Shown here in pieces: positions 35,697-47,853 of a stretch of DNA of 64,000 nt. Below the pieces are notes generated by a model. That model did not search any database, was not told where the DNA came from, and was given only the letters and a program-made list of their open reading frames with translations. Positions within the stretch are counted from its first letter, which is position 1, and every line of letters begins with the position of its first letter. A program made the position numbers and the translations under genes. The stretch is from Anaeramoeba flamelloides (taxonomy: Eukaryota; Metamonada; Anaeramoebidae). The stretch spans positions 4,712,001 through 4,776,000 of the forward strand of contig JANTQA010000047.1 of the NCBI GenBank assembly GCA_027625915.1, in the 5' to 3' direction.

Positions 35697-38600
35697 ATGT
35701 ATGTCAAAAAATGTATGGAAAATCCATTGTACCAACGCCATGAGCTGGTTGGTCGGCTAAAACTCCAAAATACACTCCCTCCACTCCCATCCACACCAAA
35801 GCTTCTTCAAAGAAAATTTGATCATGATAAATTATCAAGCTATTTCCCTATAACACTTGAAAACGATCGTGAATTACCACTTCTTGCCGAGCCAGAATTG
35901 GGGATTGAAGTTGATCTTATTCATTCTGATAAATACATCCCACCAAAAAGTATGCTTTATCCTTTTTGAAATAATTTTTTTTCTTTTTTTCTGAATCACC
36001 GAAACTGAAAACAGCAAAGAGAACTTTAAAAAAAAACAAAAAAAAAAAACAAACTTTCAATCAAATTTTTACATCTTATAGAGAATTTATCAAGCCCAAA
36101 TATTATTTTCTTACTTCCATTTTTTTTTTTCCAAAACAATTCTTTTTCTTCTGAGAAACCAAAACATTCAAAAAAAAATTCGAAAAAGTAAAAAAAACGA
36201 ATACTGGTCAATTCAAAAAAAAATATAAAAAATAAACAAAAAAGATTTTTGGTCAACTTCAATTTCCTCTTTCTAAATGATATTGTAACTCTATTTTTAA
36301 ATCAATTCTTGACAAAGAACATTTCAAGACGTATGATTTTTTACAAAATTTCTTTACATTTAAATCAATTGCGTTGTTTCTTTTAATTCTAAGTAAAAAA
36401 AAATTTCCAAAAAGAAAAATTAAACTAATAAGATTCAAAAATTTATTGAATTTATAAGTACTAAAGGAACATAAACAGAAAATTCGATACTTTAAACAGA
36501 AGCGACTTTTACAGAAAGTTTGTTAACATTTAAAAGGATCTTTTAAAAATACTTTTTTTTTTTTTTATTCGTCAAAAGAAAAGCATATCCACAATTCGCT
36601 GTATTTCATTTTTTTTTTTTTGATTAGCCGTTTTAAACAAGTGGGAAATAAAAATTTTTAAAACGCGCTGCTCAAAGTATTTGGTTCACTCTTATCAATC
36701 AGTTTGTGCAACACTTTTTAAAACTTTTGATCTTTACTTTTTTAAAAGAGCAAAAATGCTTTTCATTTCGATTATTTTTGAAAACGCCAAGCAAATTGCA
36801 ATTTGCTAAAGTGTAGTTGAATTATTTTAAATTGGATCATTGAAAAAACGATCAGACAAGAATTTCCGTTATTATTAGTTTAAACAAAAACAAAGTCAAA
36901 ATGATTTTATATGGATTAATTTGTGTTCGCAAAAACTTTTTTATTTGAGGAACAATTGAAATGAAATCATTGAAGTGGCAGAATCGAGAATCCCGAAAAT
37001 ATAATAAAAGAAACTAAAACAACCCCAATTTAGATAATCGATTAAAATTATATTTTTGAATGTTTATTGGAAAAATGGGAGAAAAAAAAATAATTTCATT
37101 TTGGTTTTGTTTTTGGTGAAAAGTTCATAAAATCGTTAAATCCACATCCATAAAGCTGTTAAGCAATAATAAATAATATCATTTAAAAGATATTATTAAA
37201 TGTATTTTCTTTTTTACGCTCTCTTAAATGAGCTTTTCCATCATTGTAAACCTTTTTTTGACAAATTTTAATCCTTATTTTACCTTTTTTGCATGGGTTG
37301 ATCATAAATAACTACAGTAAACATAAAGAAAGTAGTGGTCAGAAATTTGAGAATCCAATAGCTCAAAATTTCATTTGAATGCTTTTTCTGGTGTATTAGA
37401 ATAGGTTAGGGTAGTGTAATTTCGTAATTTTTTTTTTTTTGGAAATTTTAAACATTTCAGGGTTATTGTTGAAATTTGAAGTTTTTTTGTTTTTGAATTT
37501 CGTCTTGTTTGAAATTCATCATTTTTTTTTCAAATTTTATTAAATTCGAGGAAAGGAAAAAGGAGAGCACAGCAATGAAGACAAGAAATTGTATTGTTGA
37601 GTATATTTTTTGTAGAACTGATGAGAAAGTAGACAAATCCTTTTTTCTGATCAAATATTTTGGAAAATTGGAAAATGTAAAATTGAGATGGAAATTCGAA
37701 AAGCAAACAAGTTAATTTTTTTTTGAAAGCTAGCTAAAAAAATTAAAATAAATAACCAATTTTTTAGGGATATTTATTTTGGTTATTTTTTGTCATTTTT
37801 TTTCCTTAAAGATCCTCACCACTTCAACAAAAAAACAACTCACGCAATTTGACTCTATGTTTCGAAAAATGAGAAAGATATTTTTCATTCTGGGTGTTAT
37901 GAATATAGCCCTATTAAGAAAAATATATTATTTATTTTTTCAAATTTATTCAAATAATGACAGATATCATTTTGGAAAATTTTTAATTTTTTAATTTTCC
38001 CAAATTTTGAAGCTATACAATTTCGAGAAAGAGTCTTTATTTTTTTTTTCATTTCTGACCTAACATTCGATTCTAAAAAAAATCTACTGCCTGCTATTGA
38101 AACGAATGCTCTATTTTTAATAAAATTAGAATCAATTATTTATCTCTCTCTTCAATGCAAGCATTTAATGAATTAAAAAAACATTTTTTGGGACTACCCA
38201 TCCTATTAAAAACAATAGAAAATTTTGGATGAAATAATTAATTCTAAATAAACAAAAATAATAAAAAACTAAAGAATAATATCTTTGATATTATTAAAAA
38301 TAAATACTCGTTATTTATCTTGTCATTGGTTAATGATAAAGAAAATTATGATTCTTTATTAGTAAAATTTCTAAACAAAAATTTAGAAATTACGAAATTA
38401 CCGTCAAGTGCCGTATAGTGCCGTAGAGTGACTAGATTTTTTAATAATTTCTAAAATTAAAAAAAAACTGACGAAAAGTGTCCGTAGAGTGCCGTAGAGT
38501 GCCGTCAAGTGCCGATCTTTTCCAGAATTTAAAAGAATTGAGTAAAATCTTTGTTTTTTCACCATTCTTTTAAATTCTGAAAAAGTTAACTCCGGCATTC

Positions 38601-41600
38601 TTTTTAATTTAAGAAATAAACAGAAAATTTTTGGTTTATTTCTTAAATTAAAAAAAACTAATGTCTATAAGAAGAAATTGATTAACTTCCCTCAAAATAT
38701 TAAAAAATATTTTTTAAAAAGAAATGTAAAAAAAAATATACTTTTTGAAGGATCATCACACAAACAAATTTTTTGAATAAAAAAAAATAATAATAAACTT
38801 TAATCAAATACAAGATCTAGAATCTAAAAAGTTCAAAATATGGTTTAATTGTTTCTAATATTAATTATTTTCATTTTTTAAATTCTGATTATTTTCGTAA
38901 AAAGCACATCAATCACTAAAATCTTTATAAGATCATTAAAATCAGAAAGAAATTTCAGTGAATTAGTTTAAAAAATGGTATTTTGGGTTAAAATGCATAA
39001 CATTACTAAATATTTCACAGAAATACGCACAACATGTACCTTTTCTACTACACACAATCATTCAAATTATACGAAAAAAAAAAAAAAATTAAAAATACAA
39101 GAGCAATTATCAAAGTCTTAAAAAATAAAAAAAAGTCCAGAGTTGAATCTTAAAATTCTTTTAATAAAAGAGATAAATAATAATATTTTTTTTTCAGTAA
39201 TAATGTCATTTTTAAAAAGTGTGAGAAAAAAGTTTTTCAATTTTCTTTGATAATAAATTAAAAACCTTCTTAAATTCTTATTCTCTCTTAAATCTTTTTT
39301 CAAGTGTTTTCAAAAACTTTTCAAGTAAATAAAAAATAATAAACAGAAAAAAGAAATTCAAATTAGAATAAAAATATGAAAGGGGTTATAAGAAAATGGA
39401 GTTAAGAAAGGGTTAAAAATGAAAGAAAGGGTAATGAATATATATATATATATATATTATTATTATTATTAACAGCGGGGGGAGAAAAGGATTCCTTTTA
39501 TTAATACTGATAGATTATATTTCACCAAAAAAATTTAAACTAAATTCAAAAACTTAAAATTTGTTTATTTTCAACCAAACTTCATTCCAAAAATTAAATT
39601 ACCAAAGGTATAAAATGATCGAAATAATCTGTAAATGAGATTTCGAGTATTTAAAGAAAAAATGTGGTTTGTCCAAAATTTTGAAATTTATTGTTACTGT
39701 TAAGAGGTTCAATGAAAGAATCATTTAATCTGGTAAAGTGTGAATTTTGAAGTGACTAAATTTATGAATTCCAATTCAAAAATCTTCTAAAATTGAAACA
39801 GTCATTAGAAGTATTTGAAACTTAATTTCGATTTCTTAAAAAAAGAGAGATAAAAATAAAGCCTCTTTAAAAAAAAATGAAAAAAGAAGTGTAAAAGAAA
39901 GAGTAGAAAAAAAAGAGAAAAAAATAAAACAGTTAAAAATAATTGATGTGAGAAATTTGAATCTTTTGATTTAAATAAATTTTTGAGAGAGTGCGAGATT
40001 AGGTGTTGTTTAGTTTCGAGATACTTTTTATTAATTGCATGTCGGGTTATATTGGTTAAAAAGTATGCTATGGTAACATCATATTTTTCTTTGATGTTCA
40101 TTTTCCCCAATAATTCATCTGTGCCCTCTTTGGCTATTATATTGAAGTCAAAGTTTTTGATTTTTTTGAGTTGTTTTTTCCAGTGTCTTCGAGTTTTCTC
40201 ATATCTTTTACAATCCCATATGAAGTGGTCTACACCATCAGCTTTCTTTTTACAGAATGGACATATTTTGGAATTTACTCCCTTTTTTTCATCTATATGT
40301 GTATCTATTCAACCCATTACATAATGATTTTCAGTTTGGATACTGTTTTTGTTGTTGATGATTTCCAGTTTAATTAAGACTGCTTTTCGTTGAAGGTAAT
40401 CTGGGGAATTGGCTGATCTTGAGGTATTTTTTCAGCTTCCAGTTTTCCTCACCTTGTAATGCGTTCACTTTGTCTTATATTGTTTTGATGTATACTTTCT
40501 GGAGTTTTTTCTTGGTTTGGTCTTTCTCCCATATTTTCCCAGAAATTTTGAAATTTAGTGAAGTTCAATGAAATCCAATAGATCTCTTGAAATTAAAGGA
40601 AAAATACTATTTTATAAAAGAAGTGGAAATATTTCTCAATAAACAGTTCCTTTTTCAATTCATAAATATGGATTTTCCGATTTTAAATCTTGTTACTTAT
40701 TTAAATGTCTTTGATTAAATTCTAATATTTTTTCCATTAATCAAAATTAATAATAAAAACAAAAACAAAAAATAAAAATTCTAAAAATAAAAACAAAAAT
40801 AAAAAATAAATATTAACAACAAAAACAAAAATCAACAACAAAAACACAAACCAAAATAAAAATCAAAAACAAAAATCATTGAATAGAGCCACAATTAGAT
40901 GAAAAGGATAAAGAATTACTTCAAGCGAGAACTGATCGGGAAATCTTTCGAAAAACAGAACGAAAGGTTCAATCAAGTATACCATATTTCAAAAGAACGA
41001 CATACATTTCAATGGCAAGAAAGCCTAAAAGCAAAAGTCTCCAAAAGAAGAAATCATCAAAAGAGGGCAAATCACGTAACGGGTATTCCAAAAAAGAACT
41101 CACATTCGAAGAGAAATTAGAGAAAGTTGAAGAATCCTTTGAAGAGGCAAAGGTCTACCCAACACACAAAAAAAATCCAAACCTTTACGTTGTAGAAATG
41201 CAGCAATTGGTTCCAGATCTTGACAATTCAGAATTAGATCTTAGGAAAATTTCCTTTGACACAAACCCAAATGAAGGGAATAAAACCTCAGAACAGTCAA
41301 ACAAAGCCATTTTGAGAGGCTATACGGACAGCAAGACAAAGGATTACTTTTTTGACTATATGCAACTCGAAACAGCCACGGGGCATCTTGAAAAATATCG
41401 TTCAGTTCGAGAATATGACTTTACACCAAAAGAAAATGAAGACTATTCTGAATATATCATTGTATTGAAGGAATACCAGGCAAAGTATCATAAAATCAAC
41501 TCAGCATTCCATTTTAGGAAACGTAAAAAGGCAGGTAAAACAATAATCGCTACTGAAAAAAAAGAAATTGTTGAAAAACCAGAAAAGGTTTTGATTGAAT

Positions 41601-41665
41601 ACAAAGATTCTGAAAATGATTTAATTGAAGAACAAAATTCTGAAGACAATTTAAATGAAGATTAA
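35697..41665 (+). CDS. PAF1: RNA polymerase II-associated factor 1 (Paf1), 2 exons
   Basis: Exon 1 is 35697-35949 and exon 2 is 40887-41665, with donor GTATGC and acceptor AATAG. The split Lys codon gives PPK-K-PQLDEKDKELLQ across the join; total 343 residues. Paf1 is the core subunit of the Paf1 elongation complex, which promotes transcription elongation and histone H2B ubiquitination in the nucleus. Exon 1 shows the N-terminal hallmark: NTLPPLPSTPKLLQRKF, then LLAEPELGIEVDLIHSDKY (compare LLTEPDLGVTIDLI in other Paf1 proteins). Exon 2 continues with SIPYFKRTTYIS (the conserved R-K-T-E-Y-I-S), then the HPTKKN-like PTHKKNPNL, a D-F-D-like VPDLDN, ISFDTNP, AILRGYTD and REYDF. A basic KRKK stretch and an acidic C-terminus follow. 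It is shorter than human (531) or yeast (445) Paf1, lacking the long acidic tail. Confidence 0.9.
38060..38395 (+). mobile_element. LINE C-terminal remnant
   Basis: Plus-strand frames include ELKKHFLGLPIL (a knuckle-like relic) and NNIFDIIKNKYSLFILSLVN followed by DKENYDSLLVKFLNKNLEI. The DNA matches 16,019-16,280 in inverted orientation. It is followed at once by hairpin cluster A7. Confidence 0.6.
38402..38660. repeat. Hairpin-module cluster A7 (best preserved)
   Basis: Two spacer arrays of GTGCCGTAGAGTGCCGTAGA type (about 38,402-38,430 and 38,478-38,515). A first hairpin has perfect 15-bp arms AGAATTTAAAAGAAT (38,524-38,538) and ATTCTTTTAAATTCT (38,564-38,578). A second has perfect 21-bp arms (38,601-38,621 and 38,634-38,654) around TAATTTAAGAAATAAAC. 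Confidence 0.85.
39433..39475. repeat. (TA)n/(TTA)n microsatellite
   Basis: Alternating TA run followed by TTATTATTATTATTA, then a short G run. Confidence 0.85.
39800..40560 (-). mobile_element. 3' fragment of a second LINE subfamily
   Basis: The minus strand around 40,270-40,140 reads ICPFCKKKADGVDHFIWDCK then RYEKTRRHWKKQLKKIKNF: an intact-looking C-x2-C...H...C knuckle of the LINE C-terminus. It continues through GTDELLGKMNIKEKYDVTIA to HSLKNLFKSKDSNF (to about 39,955). Upstream (40,380-40,560) frames break. The sequence differs from the 7-, 16- and 22-kb copies and looks younger over the last 130 codons. Confidence 0.75.
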
Positions 41666-41768
41666 AATGATTTTTAATATCTCTAACACTTATAAACTTA
41701 TTTCTGTCATTAATCAATTCATCTTTCTGTGTTTGCTTTTTGTTGCTATTTCTATTTTTTTTTCTTGG

Positions 41769-41770
<2 letters not shown>

Positions 41771-41800
<30 letters not shown>

Positions 41801-41951
41801 CGTTTTTCTTTTTCTTCTTCTTCTTTTTCTTTTTCTTTTTCTTTTTCGATTTCTATTTTTTGAATTTGAATTTTGCTAAATTTATCTTTTCCAATCTATT
41901 TATCTCTTATGAGATCAACAATAACTCAATGGGGGGTGGGGTGGGGGGGGT
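41771..41951. repeat. Poly-T/CTTTTT tract followed by a G-run
   Basis: About 30 T and then repeated CTTTTT units. At 41,931-41,950 there is GGGGGGTGGGGTGGGGGGGG, the most G-rich stretch in the window and a possible quadruplex, 270 bp past the PAF1 stop codon. Confidence 0.85.
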
Positions 41952-43079
41952 ATAAGATAGGTATTATTAAAATAGAGAATAATCTTTATTCTTTAATTTT
42001 AATGAATTTATTAATATATCCTTTTAATTCAACTCGAAGTTTAATATATAAATCAATAAAAAAATAAAAGTGCATTAAAATATAACTGTTTTTTTTTAAA
42101 ATAATTTTTTAAAGTACTAATAATATAATCTAATTTTTGAAATCTTAAGAAATAATTGTAATTGAATTAAAAATAAATTAAATATTAATAATTGTTTCAT
42201 TAAATTGCAATTGTTTAAAAAAAAAGAAAAATCGATAAATTGTTTTTTTTCTCCAGTTATTTTTTGTGGGAATGAGGGGAAAGTAGATATTTAATAAAAA
42301 GTAAAGAAGAAAATATAGATAAAAGAATATATATTTTGTGAAAGAAGGTCCTAAAGGTAATCAAATTCAAAATTATTTGGTGTTTTTCGACTGTGTCAAA
42401 TTTAAAAGATTGTATTCAGTATAATTTTTTACAATTCTTTTTGATTCTACAAAAACTGAAATTGTTTTTTTTTTAATTAGATAAATATAAAGAAAATTTC
42501 ATAAATTTTATTATTATTCGTCAAATGATCAAAACTACAGAGGAGTTATTTACCAAAATTTAAAAGAATGGGGTTTAAACTTTGAATTTACTCAATTTTT
42601 TAATTTTTTTAATGTATTGGCAGTATGTAATTCATTTTATTAGGTTTCCTTAGAAGTTATTAGGAGAAGTGGAGTTTTCACTGTTTTAATTATTCTATAA
42701 ATAAATATATCAACTGTTTTTATCAAAGAAAATAACAAAGAATAAGAAAAAAAAAAAAAAAAAAAAATTATCTTTAGAATCTAAACTATTTATTAAAAAG
42801 TTTGGCAAACTAGTGAAAGTCGTGAAAATTGTTTTGAGGGTTTCTATTCTGTATTCTTATCCAAAAATTATTAACAAATTTAATTTATTAATTTCATCAA
42901 ATTTTTATTTTACTAATACAGTTTCTACTCTTTTTTGTTGTTTTGAAAAATTTTTCTTTTTCTTTTTCTGATAATTTTCTTATATTTTTTTTTATTTTTT
43001 TCTTTTTCATTTTTTCTTTTTCTTTTTTTTGTTAATTTTTTTAAAAGATCGTGTTGAAAAAAAGTAATCCCCAAAAAGA

Positions 43080-43340
43080 CAAATAATCACTCTGAAAATT
43101 GAGACTATGTAAATGTTTTAAAATTCATTTAATTTACAACAAAAAATCTTTTTGTTACCTTTTTTTTGGTTAAAGTTCTTTTATAAAAAAGACATAATGC
43201 TCATATTAAAAATTGTGACTCACTTTTTTTTTTGTTTTTGGTTTTATTTTTTTTAATTTTTAAAATATCAGGTTTTTATATATTTAGAATGATTAAAAAG
43301 TACCTTACCAATCAGATTTAATTATTGGTTGTTGTTCTTA
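43080..43340. repeat. Dispersed repeat shared with 61.7-61.96 kb
   Basis: Shares AAATTGAGACTATGTAA, AAAATTGTGACTCACTTTTT and GTTTTTGGTTTTATTTTTTT with 61,718-61,900 in the same order and orientation. No coding content. Confidence 0.7.
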
Positions 43341-43941
43341 AATACTCAAGGGTATATTATTTTTTGCCAATTTAGTAGTTAAGGCTGAGTAACAATTTTT
43401 GAATTTGAGTTTAGTTTGGTTTATTTTTCAGAAATCTTTCGAAGAGAATAATTTTAGAGATTTATAAAAGAAGCAAAAATATAATCAAATAGTTTTAGCT
43501 AACCTTCTAATTACCAATTTACTGATCGTACTACTTAAAAAGAGAATATTATATGAAATATCATAAAAATGTAATATTTTTTGGGAACTACGTTTTGCCT
43601 TTTTTTTTAATTATTAACTTTTTTATATATTTCTAATTTTAAACAGATTTTAAAATTTGTAATCTTATTTTTACAAAATATTTAACATAAAAAATTTTGA
43701 AATATAACTATGAATGTAGTTCTATTTACATCTATCAGCAGTTTTATAGAAGCTTTTTAAAACATTTTTTTCACATTTGGTTTCAATAAAGATTAATTCA
43801 TTACAAAAGAAAAGAAAAAAAATAGATTTTAATTGTAATTTTAATAGCAATTCGTTCACTGAAATCTTTTAATGGATAAGTATGTATTAATATTTATATT
43901 TTTTGTTGAAATGTAAATAATAATAAAAAGGAGAAATAACA

Positions 43942-43997
43942 ATGAAAATGAAAATGAAAATGAAAATGAAAATGAAAATGAAAATGAAAATGAAAAT
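43942..43997. repeat. (GAAAAT)n hexanucleotide repeat
   Basis: About nine tandem GAAAAT units, 170 bp downstream of the MYG1 stop codon, apparently noncoding. Confidence 0.95.
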
Positions 43998-44164
43998 GCT
44001 GGTTGTTAAAAGCATTAACCAAGAATTTAATTTTAAACCGAATAATTAAAATTATTCTGTTTGTCAAATTTAAATTCAATTTCTTTTGTGTGAACTTTGT
44101 GAGTTATTTTTATTGAAAATATTAGGGAAAGTGAAGAAATTTGAATTGTATGTAATGTTTTTAA

Positions 44165-45169
44165 TTATTTATCATTGCTATTCATTTCAATAGATTTCGT
44201 GGCTAATTCTAAAGCGGATTTATGGTTTTTACTTGCACCAAGAAATCCTGAGGAATGAACAAAAACTGCACCTTCAATTTTGGAAATATTTTGAAGTTCT
44301 TCATTACGAAGTCCTCTCCAGTCTTTGTGTAAAGAAAGGCGATTGACGAAGGGTTCGTTAACCTTGGAAACTGCACGTGTGATCCATTCTTTTAGTCCTT
44401 GTTTATTTGGCCTCGTGGATTGGAAAATAACATATTTAAATTGTCCAGGAATTTCCAATTCCTTTTCTTCTCTGTAGAGGTGCTCCAAAAAGGGCATGGG
44501 GGAAGGGAGTTCGAGAATTTGGGATTTGGGATCCTGTTCAAGAGTCTTTTGGATGGTGTTATGAAGAATGTCGACGGCTGGGATCCAACTTTTCCAAAGG
44601 TATTTCACAAAGTCAACAAATTCCTTCCCTGCAAGCTCGATCGCCTGTGGGAAAATTGAGTCAGAGCTGATCTCTGGTTCTCTCCAGCTTGGGTTGAGCC
44701 TTTTAATACGGTTTGGTAAGCAATTCACAGAAGAGTAATTTTGTTCAACTTCGGTATCGAATTTTGGGATCCCATTGTCCGTCCCGTCAACACCCTCAAC
44801 AAAGTCACGGTATACCTTGGTTTGTAATAGCTTGAAATTGTATTCGTTGATTTCTTCCTTTTGTAAATCAAGAATCTCAATCAATATTTCTCGCCCATAA
44901 TGCTTATAAATCAAACCTGCTCCGCAAAGTATTGTCTTAAATTCTGAGCTGTATGTTTCCTTGAATCCTTTTTGATGGTGATCGTATCTTTTTTTCTCAT
45001 GATCATGGATGCCACCAACATCAACAACAATGTCGCTCTCGTTAATTTCAGTCTCGTCTCTCGTTCGAATGATCGTATGGTTTTTGTATTCAGGTAATAA
45101 TTTAATCATATAGCACGACAAAGCATCGTCTAAGTGAAATGATCCAGAATGTACTGCAATTCTTTTCAT
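44165..45169 (-). CDS. MYG1: MYG1-family (UPF0160) exonuclease, intronless
   Basis: A single open frame of 334 residues from ATG at 45169, full length for the family (about 330-380). MYG1 proteins belong to the DHH phosphoesterase group; the animal/yeast member is a 3'-5' RNA exonuclease of nucleus and mitochondria. Visible motifs: HSGSFHLDDALSCYM (residues 7-21, the H-x-G-x-F-H-x-D-E/D-x-x-A motif), RTRDETEINESDIVVDVGG (35-53) with metal-ligand Asp50, and RYDHHQKGF (61-69) with the DHH triad. Further on are CGAGLIYKHYG, FVEGVDGTDNG (a conserved D-G-x-D-N-G), and, near the end, AVFVHSSGFLGASKNHKSAL, matching the family's C-terminal H-x-x-x-F-x-G block. I see no mitochondrial presequence. All key residues look intact. 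Confidence 0.95.
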   Translation of the reverse strand: MKRIAVHSGSFHLDDALSCYMIKLLPEYKNHTIIRTRDETEINESDIVVDVGGIHDHEKKRYDHHQKGFKETYSSEFKTILCGAGLIYKHYGREILIEILDLQKEEINEYNFKLLQTKVYRDFVEGVDGTDNGIPKFDTEVEQNYSSVNCLPNRIKRLNPSWREPEISSDSIFPQAIELAGKEFVDFVKYLWKSWIPAVDILHNTIQKTLEQDPKSQILELPSPMPFLEHLYREEKELEIPGQFKYVIFQSTRPNKQGLKEWITRAVSKVNEPFVNRLSLHKDWRGLRNEELQNISKIEGAVFVHSSGFLGASKNHKSALELATKSIEMNSNDK

Positions 45170-46450
45170 TGTTTTTGCTTTATTTTATTTTCTTTATATT
45201 GAAAGAGATTTTTGAAAAAAATGTGAAATTCAAAAAAAATGATTTTGTCAAATCTAAAAGGGGTTAGTTTTGTAAATGGTAAGTTGTGAGTGAAGAAATA
45301 TTATTAAAATCAAAAGTGTCTCAATTGTCATTTGATCTCAAACTCACAATCAAGAATCTTTATTAAATCTCAAAAAGTATGATTTCCAATTGGTTTTGTA
45401 AAGTTCTTGATTTTTTTCTGAAGAATAATTCTTAAAATTTTTCGAGAACCGAAATCAAAATTATTCAGTTCTTAATTGGAAAACAAACAGTGATAAACAC
45501 ATTCCTCCTTTTACTTGTTTCATTGATAATGAACATATTAAATCCAAAATATTAATTTTTTTTTTATAGGAATAACTTGGAAAAGTATTCATTTACTGAT
45601 AAAATCAAAATATACTCTTTAAAAATTTCTCTCAAAAGAACAATAAAGAAGCTTAATTAAAACTCTGAAAATATTATTTCTAATTGACTAAGTCAAGTTC
45701 GTGGTGTTTCTTGATTTTTAATTATTTGTAAAAAATTTTTTTGGGGGACTTGATATCTAAATATTCATTTATCAATTGGAAATTAACTTGAAATTTTAAA
45801 AAAAGACAGAAAAAAGTTTGTCCTGATCAAATCAACCAATTTTTTTTTTTTTATTTTTGTTAAATCGTGACTATCTAATTACGATTTTTTGAGAAATAAA
45901 GGGGACTTAATTTTCAGTCAGCTTCCCAAAAAAAGATTTAATAAATAATGTAATATTTCAAATTTTCAATTCTTAATAGAAATCACAATTATTAATTTCC
46001 ATTTTAGAATTTGGATTTTGATGATTTATTTTAATTTTTGGGAAAGTGGATTATTTTGGAGAGTTGAATAAAATTTTGATCTTTTTAATTTGCAATTAAA
46101 AGTAAATTCTGAAAAATCTCAGAAATTTTATTATTTTCTATTGGTTAAGGTTTAGGAAAGATTTTCTACTAAGATGAATATTAACCTAGATAATATGTAA
46201 TATTTGTAATTTATTTCAGTATTCATTTAGCTTATGCAACTTTAAAGTATGAAATATCTTTGATGATTTTTGAGAAAATAATTTTTTTCAATATATTTAA
46301 ATTTTTAGGTGATTATTAGTATAATTATTTTTTTAAATAATTTTCCATATTGTAATTTACAAAATATTTTTTTAGGCGCCCTATAATAATCTAAAAGAGT
46401 TTTATATCAAAAAGTGATAAAAAACTATTAAAGGATAAGAAATATTTTTG
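45170..46450. other. Intergenic upstream of MYG1
   Basis: A/T-rich; no gene or clear repeat seen. The first few hundred bases would hold the MYG1 promoter. Confidence 0.55.
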
Positions 46451-46649
46451 TACCGTCAGTTCCACTTTTAAGGCACAAACTTTCAAGAAATTTAAGACAT
46501 AGAAAAATCTCAAATTAAGGCACATTTTTTTGAATTTTTTTTGTCACAAATTATTTTACTAGAATTTAAATTTTGTGCCTCAATTTGAGTTTTTTATTGT
46601 GCCTTAAATTCCGTTGAAAGTTTGTGTCTGAAAAGTACAACTGGCTGTA
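46451..46649. mobile_element. TA-flanked MITE family C, copy 1
   Basis: Left end TACCGTCAGTTCCACTTTTA, right end AAGTACAACTGGCTGTA. The arms extend through AAGGCACAAACTTTCAA and its complement, with AATTTAAGGCAC motifs inside. TA on both sides suggests a Tc1/mariner-type target duplication. Confidence 0.8.
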
Positions 46650-47319
46650 AATTTTTGATAGTATTAACTACTTACTGTGGAAAATATTGTAATATATAGA
46701 TATTTATTGATATGTTGTTTATTATAACATAATTAACAGATCCGAATACATCGTCATTTTTTCGAGGCTATCTAAAAAAAATGACAAAAAATGACTTGTC
46801 TGTAATGATGATTTTATCAGCTTATATTTTAGATCTACTTCATGCCACTTGTTTACTCTTTCAATTTTGGTTATTTTCAAATTGTGAATTGTCATTTTTT
46901 GTTCCTAAAAAGAATTTTTTAAAGTGATGATAAGAGTTACTAATTATTGAAATTGGGTGATTATTGGGATAAATCAAATTTGAAATTTTTATATAGATCG
47001 AGTATAACAGTATAGACCAATTTTTAAAAGAAGTGAAAATTAAAAGAATCTATTAATCATATGGACTAGTTTAATTTGAATATTATAGAAAAAAGTAATG
47101 GTAAAAATTTTGGTTGTAAATATCTAGATCAAATAGATTAATTTATTTGATTATGGTACTTTAAAGTTGATTTTTGTGTATTAAATATTTATTTATTGTA
47201 GTTGATCTCATTTTTTTTCTTAATTTTTTGATTAATTTTAATAGTAGAAAAAAATAAATATTAAAATGATAAGATAAGATATGGTATTATTTTATTTTTA
47301 AGCTTCTAACCGTGATACA
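46650..47319. other. Intergenic, no gene seen
   Basis: A/T-rich DNA between a MITE and the long inverted repeat; no feature recognised. Confidence 0.5.
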
Positions 47320-47639
47320 CATCATGATCATGAAAAAAATTTTTCAAAAATTAAATATTTGCTAATTTTCTCACGTTTTAATAACTAAACTTAGAATAAG
47401 TACTATTGACTAATTAAAGATCTTTAATCAAAAAATATTTTGAAAGATTTTTTACAATTTAAGTTGTATAATCCAATTTTCCAGGTTTTATTAATATTTT
47501 TTTTCAATTATTTAGTAAAAATTTGAATAATTTTTCTTCACAGATAAAAGGTCATTTTATTATTTTTTAAGGGTATTTAATATCTGATGTATATCTTTCG
47601 AATTAGAGATAATCAATTATTTTGGATATTAAAGAATTA

Positions 47640-47850
47640 TTTCTTCTAAATTGGAAAAAATATTTTTTTTGATTTTCGTTTCATTTTTCTTGAGTTTTCT
47701 GTTAATTTGGAAAAGCGATAGATTTTACATATTATTACAAAAAGTAACAAAAAACCTTGGACGCTTTTCGTATGGTTTACCAGAATAACATAGGTATTTG
47801 ACCAAACTTGACTATTCTTAAAGTTCTCTACAGCACTCTAAGGACACTTT
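47640..47850. repeat. Hairpin-module cluster A8 (degraded)
   Basis: TTCTTGAGTTTTCTGTTAATT facing partly matching sequence near 47,740-47,765, ending CTCTACAGCACTCTAAGGAC, the inverted spacer. Confidence 0.5.
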
Positions 47851-47853
47851 TAA

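Larger units (their letters stand above)
35950..40886 (+). other. PAF1 intron, 4.9 kb
   Basis: Far longer than most introns here. It contains LINE remnants on both strands (38,060-38,395 plus; 39,800-40,560 minus) and hairpin cluster A7. 40,741-40,880 is an (AAAAACA)-like A/C-rich run before the acceptor. 36,000-38,000 has overlapping short frames with no recognised product. Confidence 0.7.
41952..44164. other. Intergenic between PAF1 and MYG1
   Basis: A/T-rich with pyrimidine tracts (about 42,950-43,030). Includes the dispersed repeat at 43,080-43,340 and a hexanucleotide repeat at 43,942-43,997. No gene seen. Confidence 0.55.

Noticed and set aside
36026-37994. Several 60-78-codon frames in the PAF1 intron
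   Set aside because: Phe/Lys-rich, overlapping on both strands, no motif; consistent with A/T-rich noncoding DNA.
41655-41955. Phe/Leu-rich plus-strand frames after PAF1
   Set aside because: They are translations of the poly-T/CTTTTT tract and overlap the PAF1 stop; not genes.
44399-44659. Plus-strand frame inside MYG1
   Set aside because: Antisense shadow of the conserved MYG1 frame.
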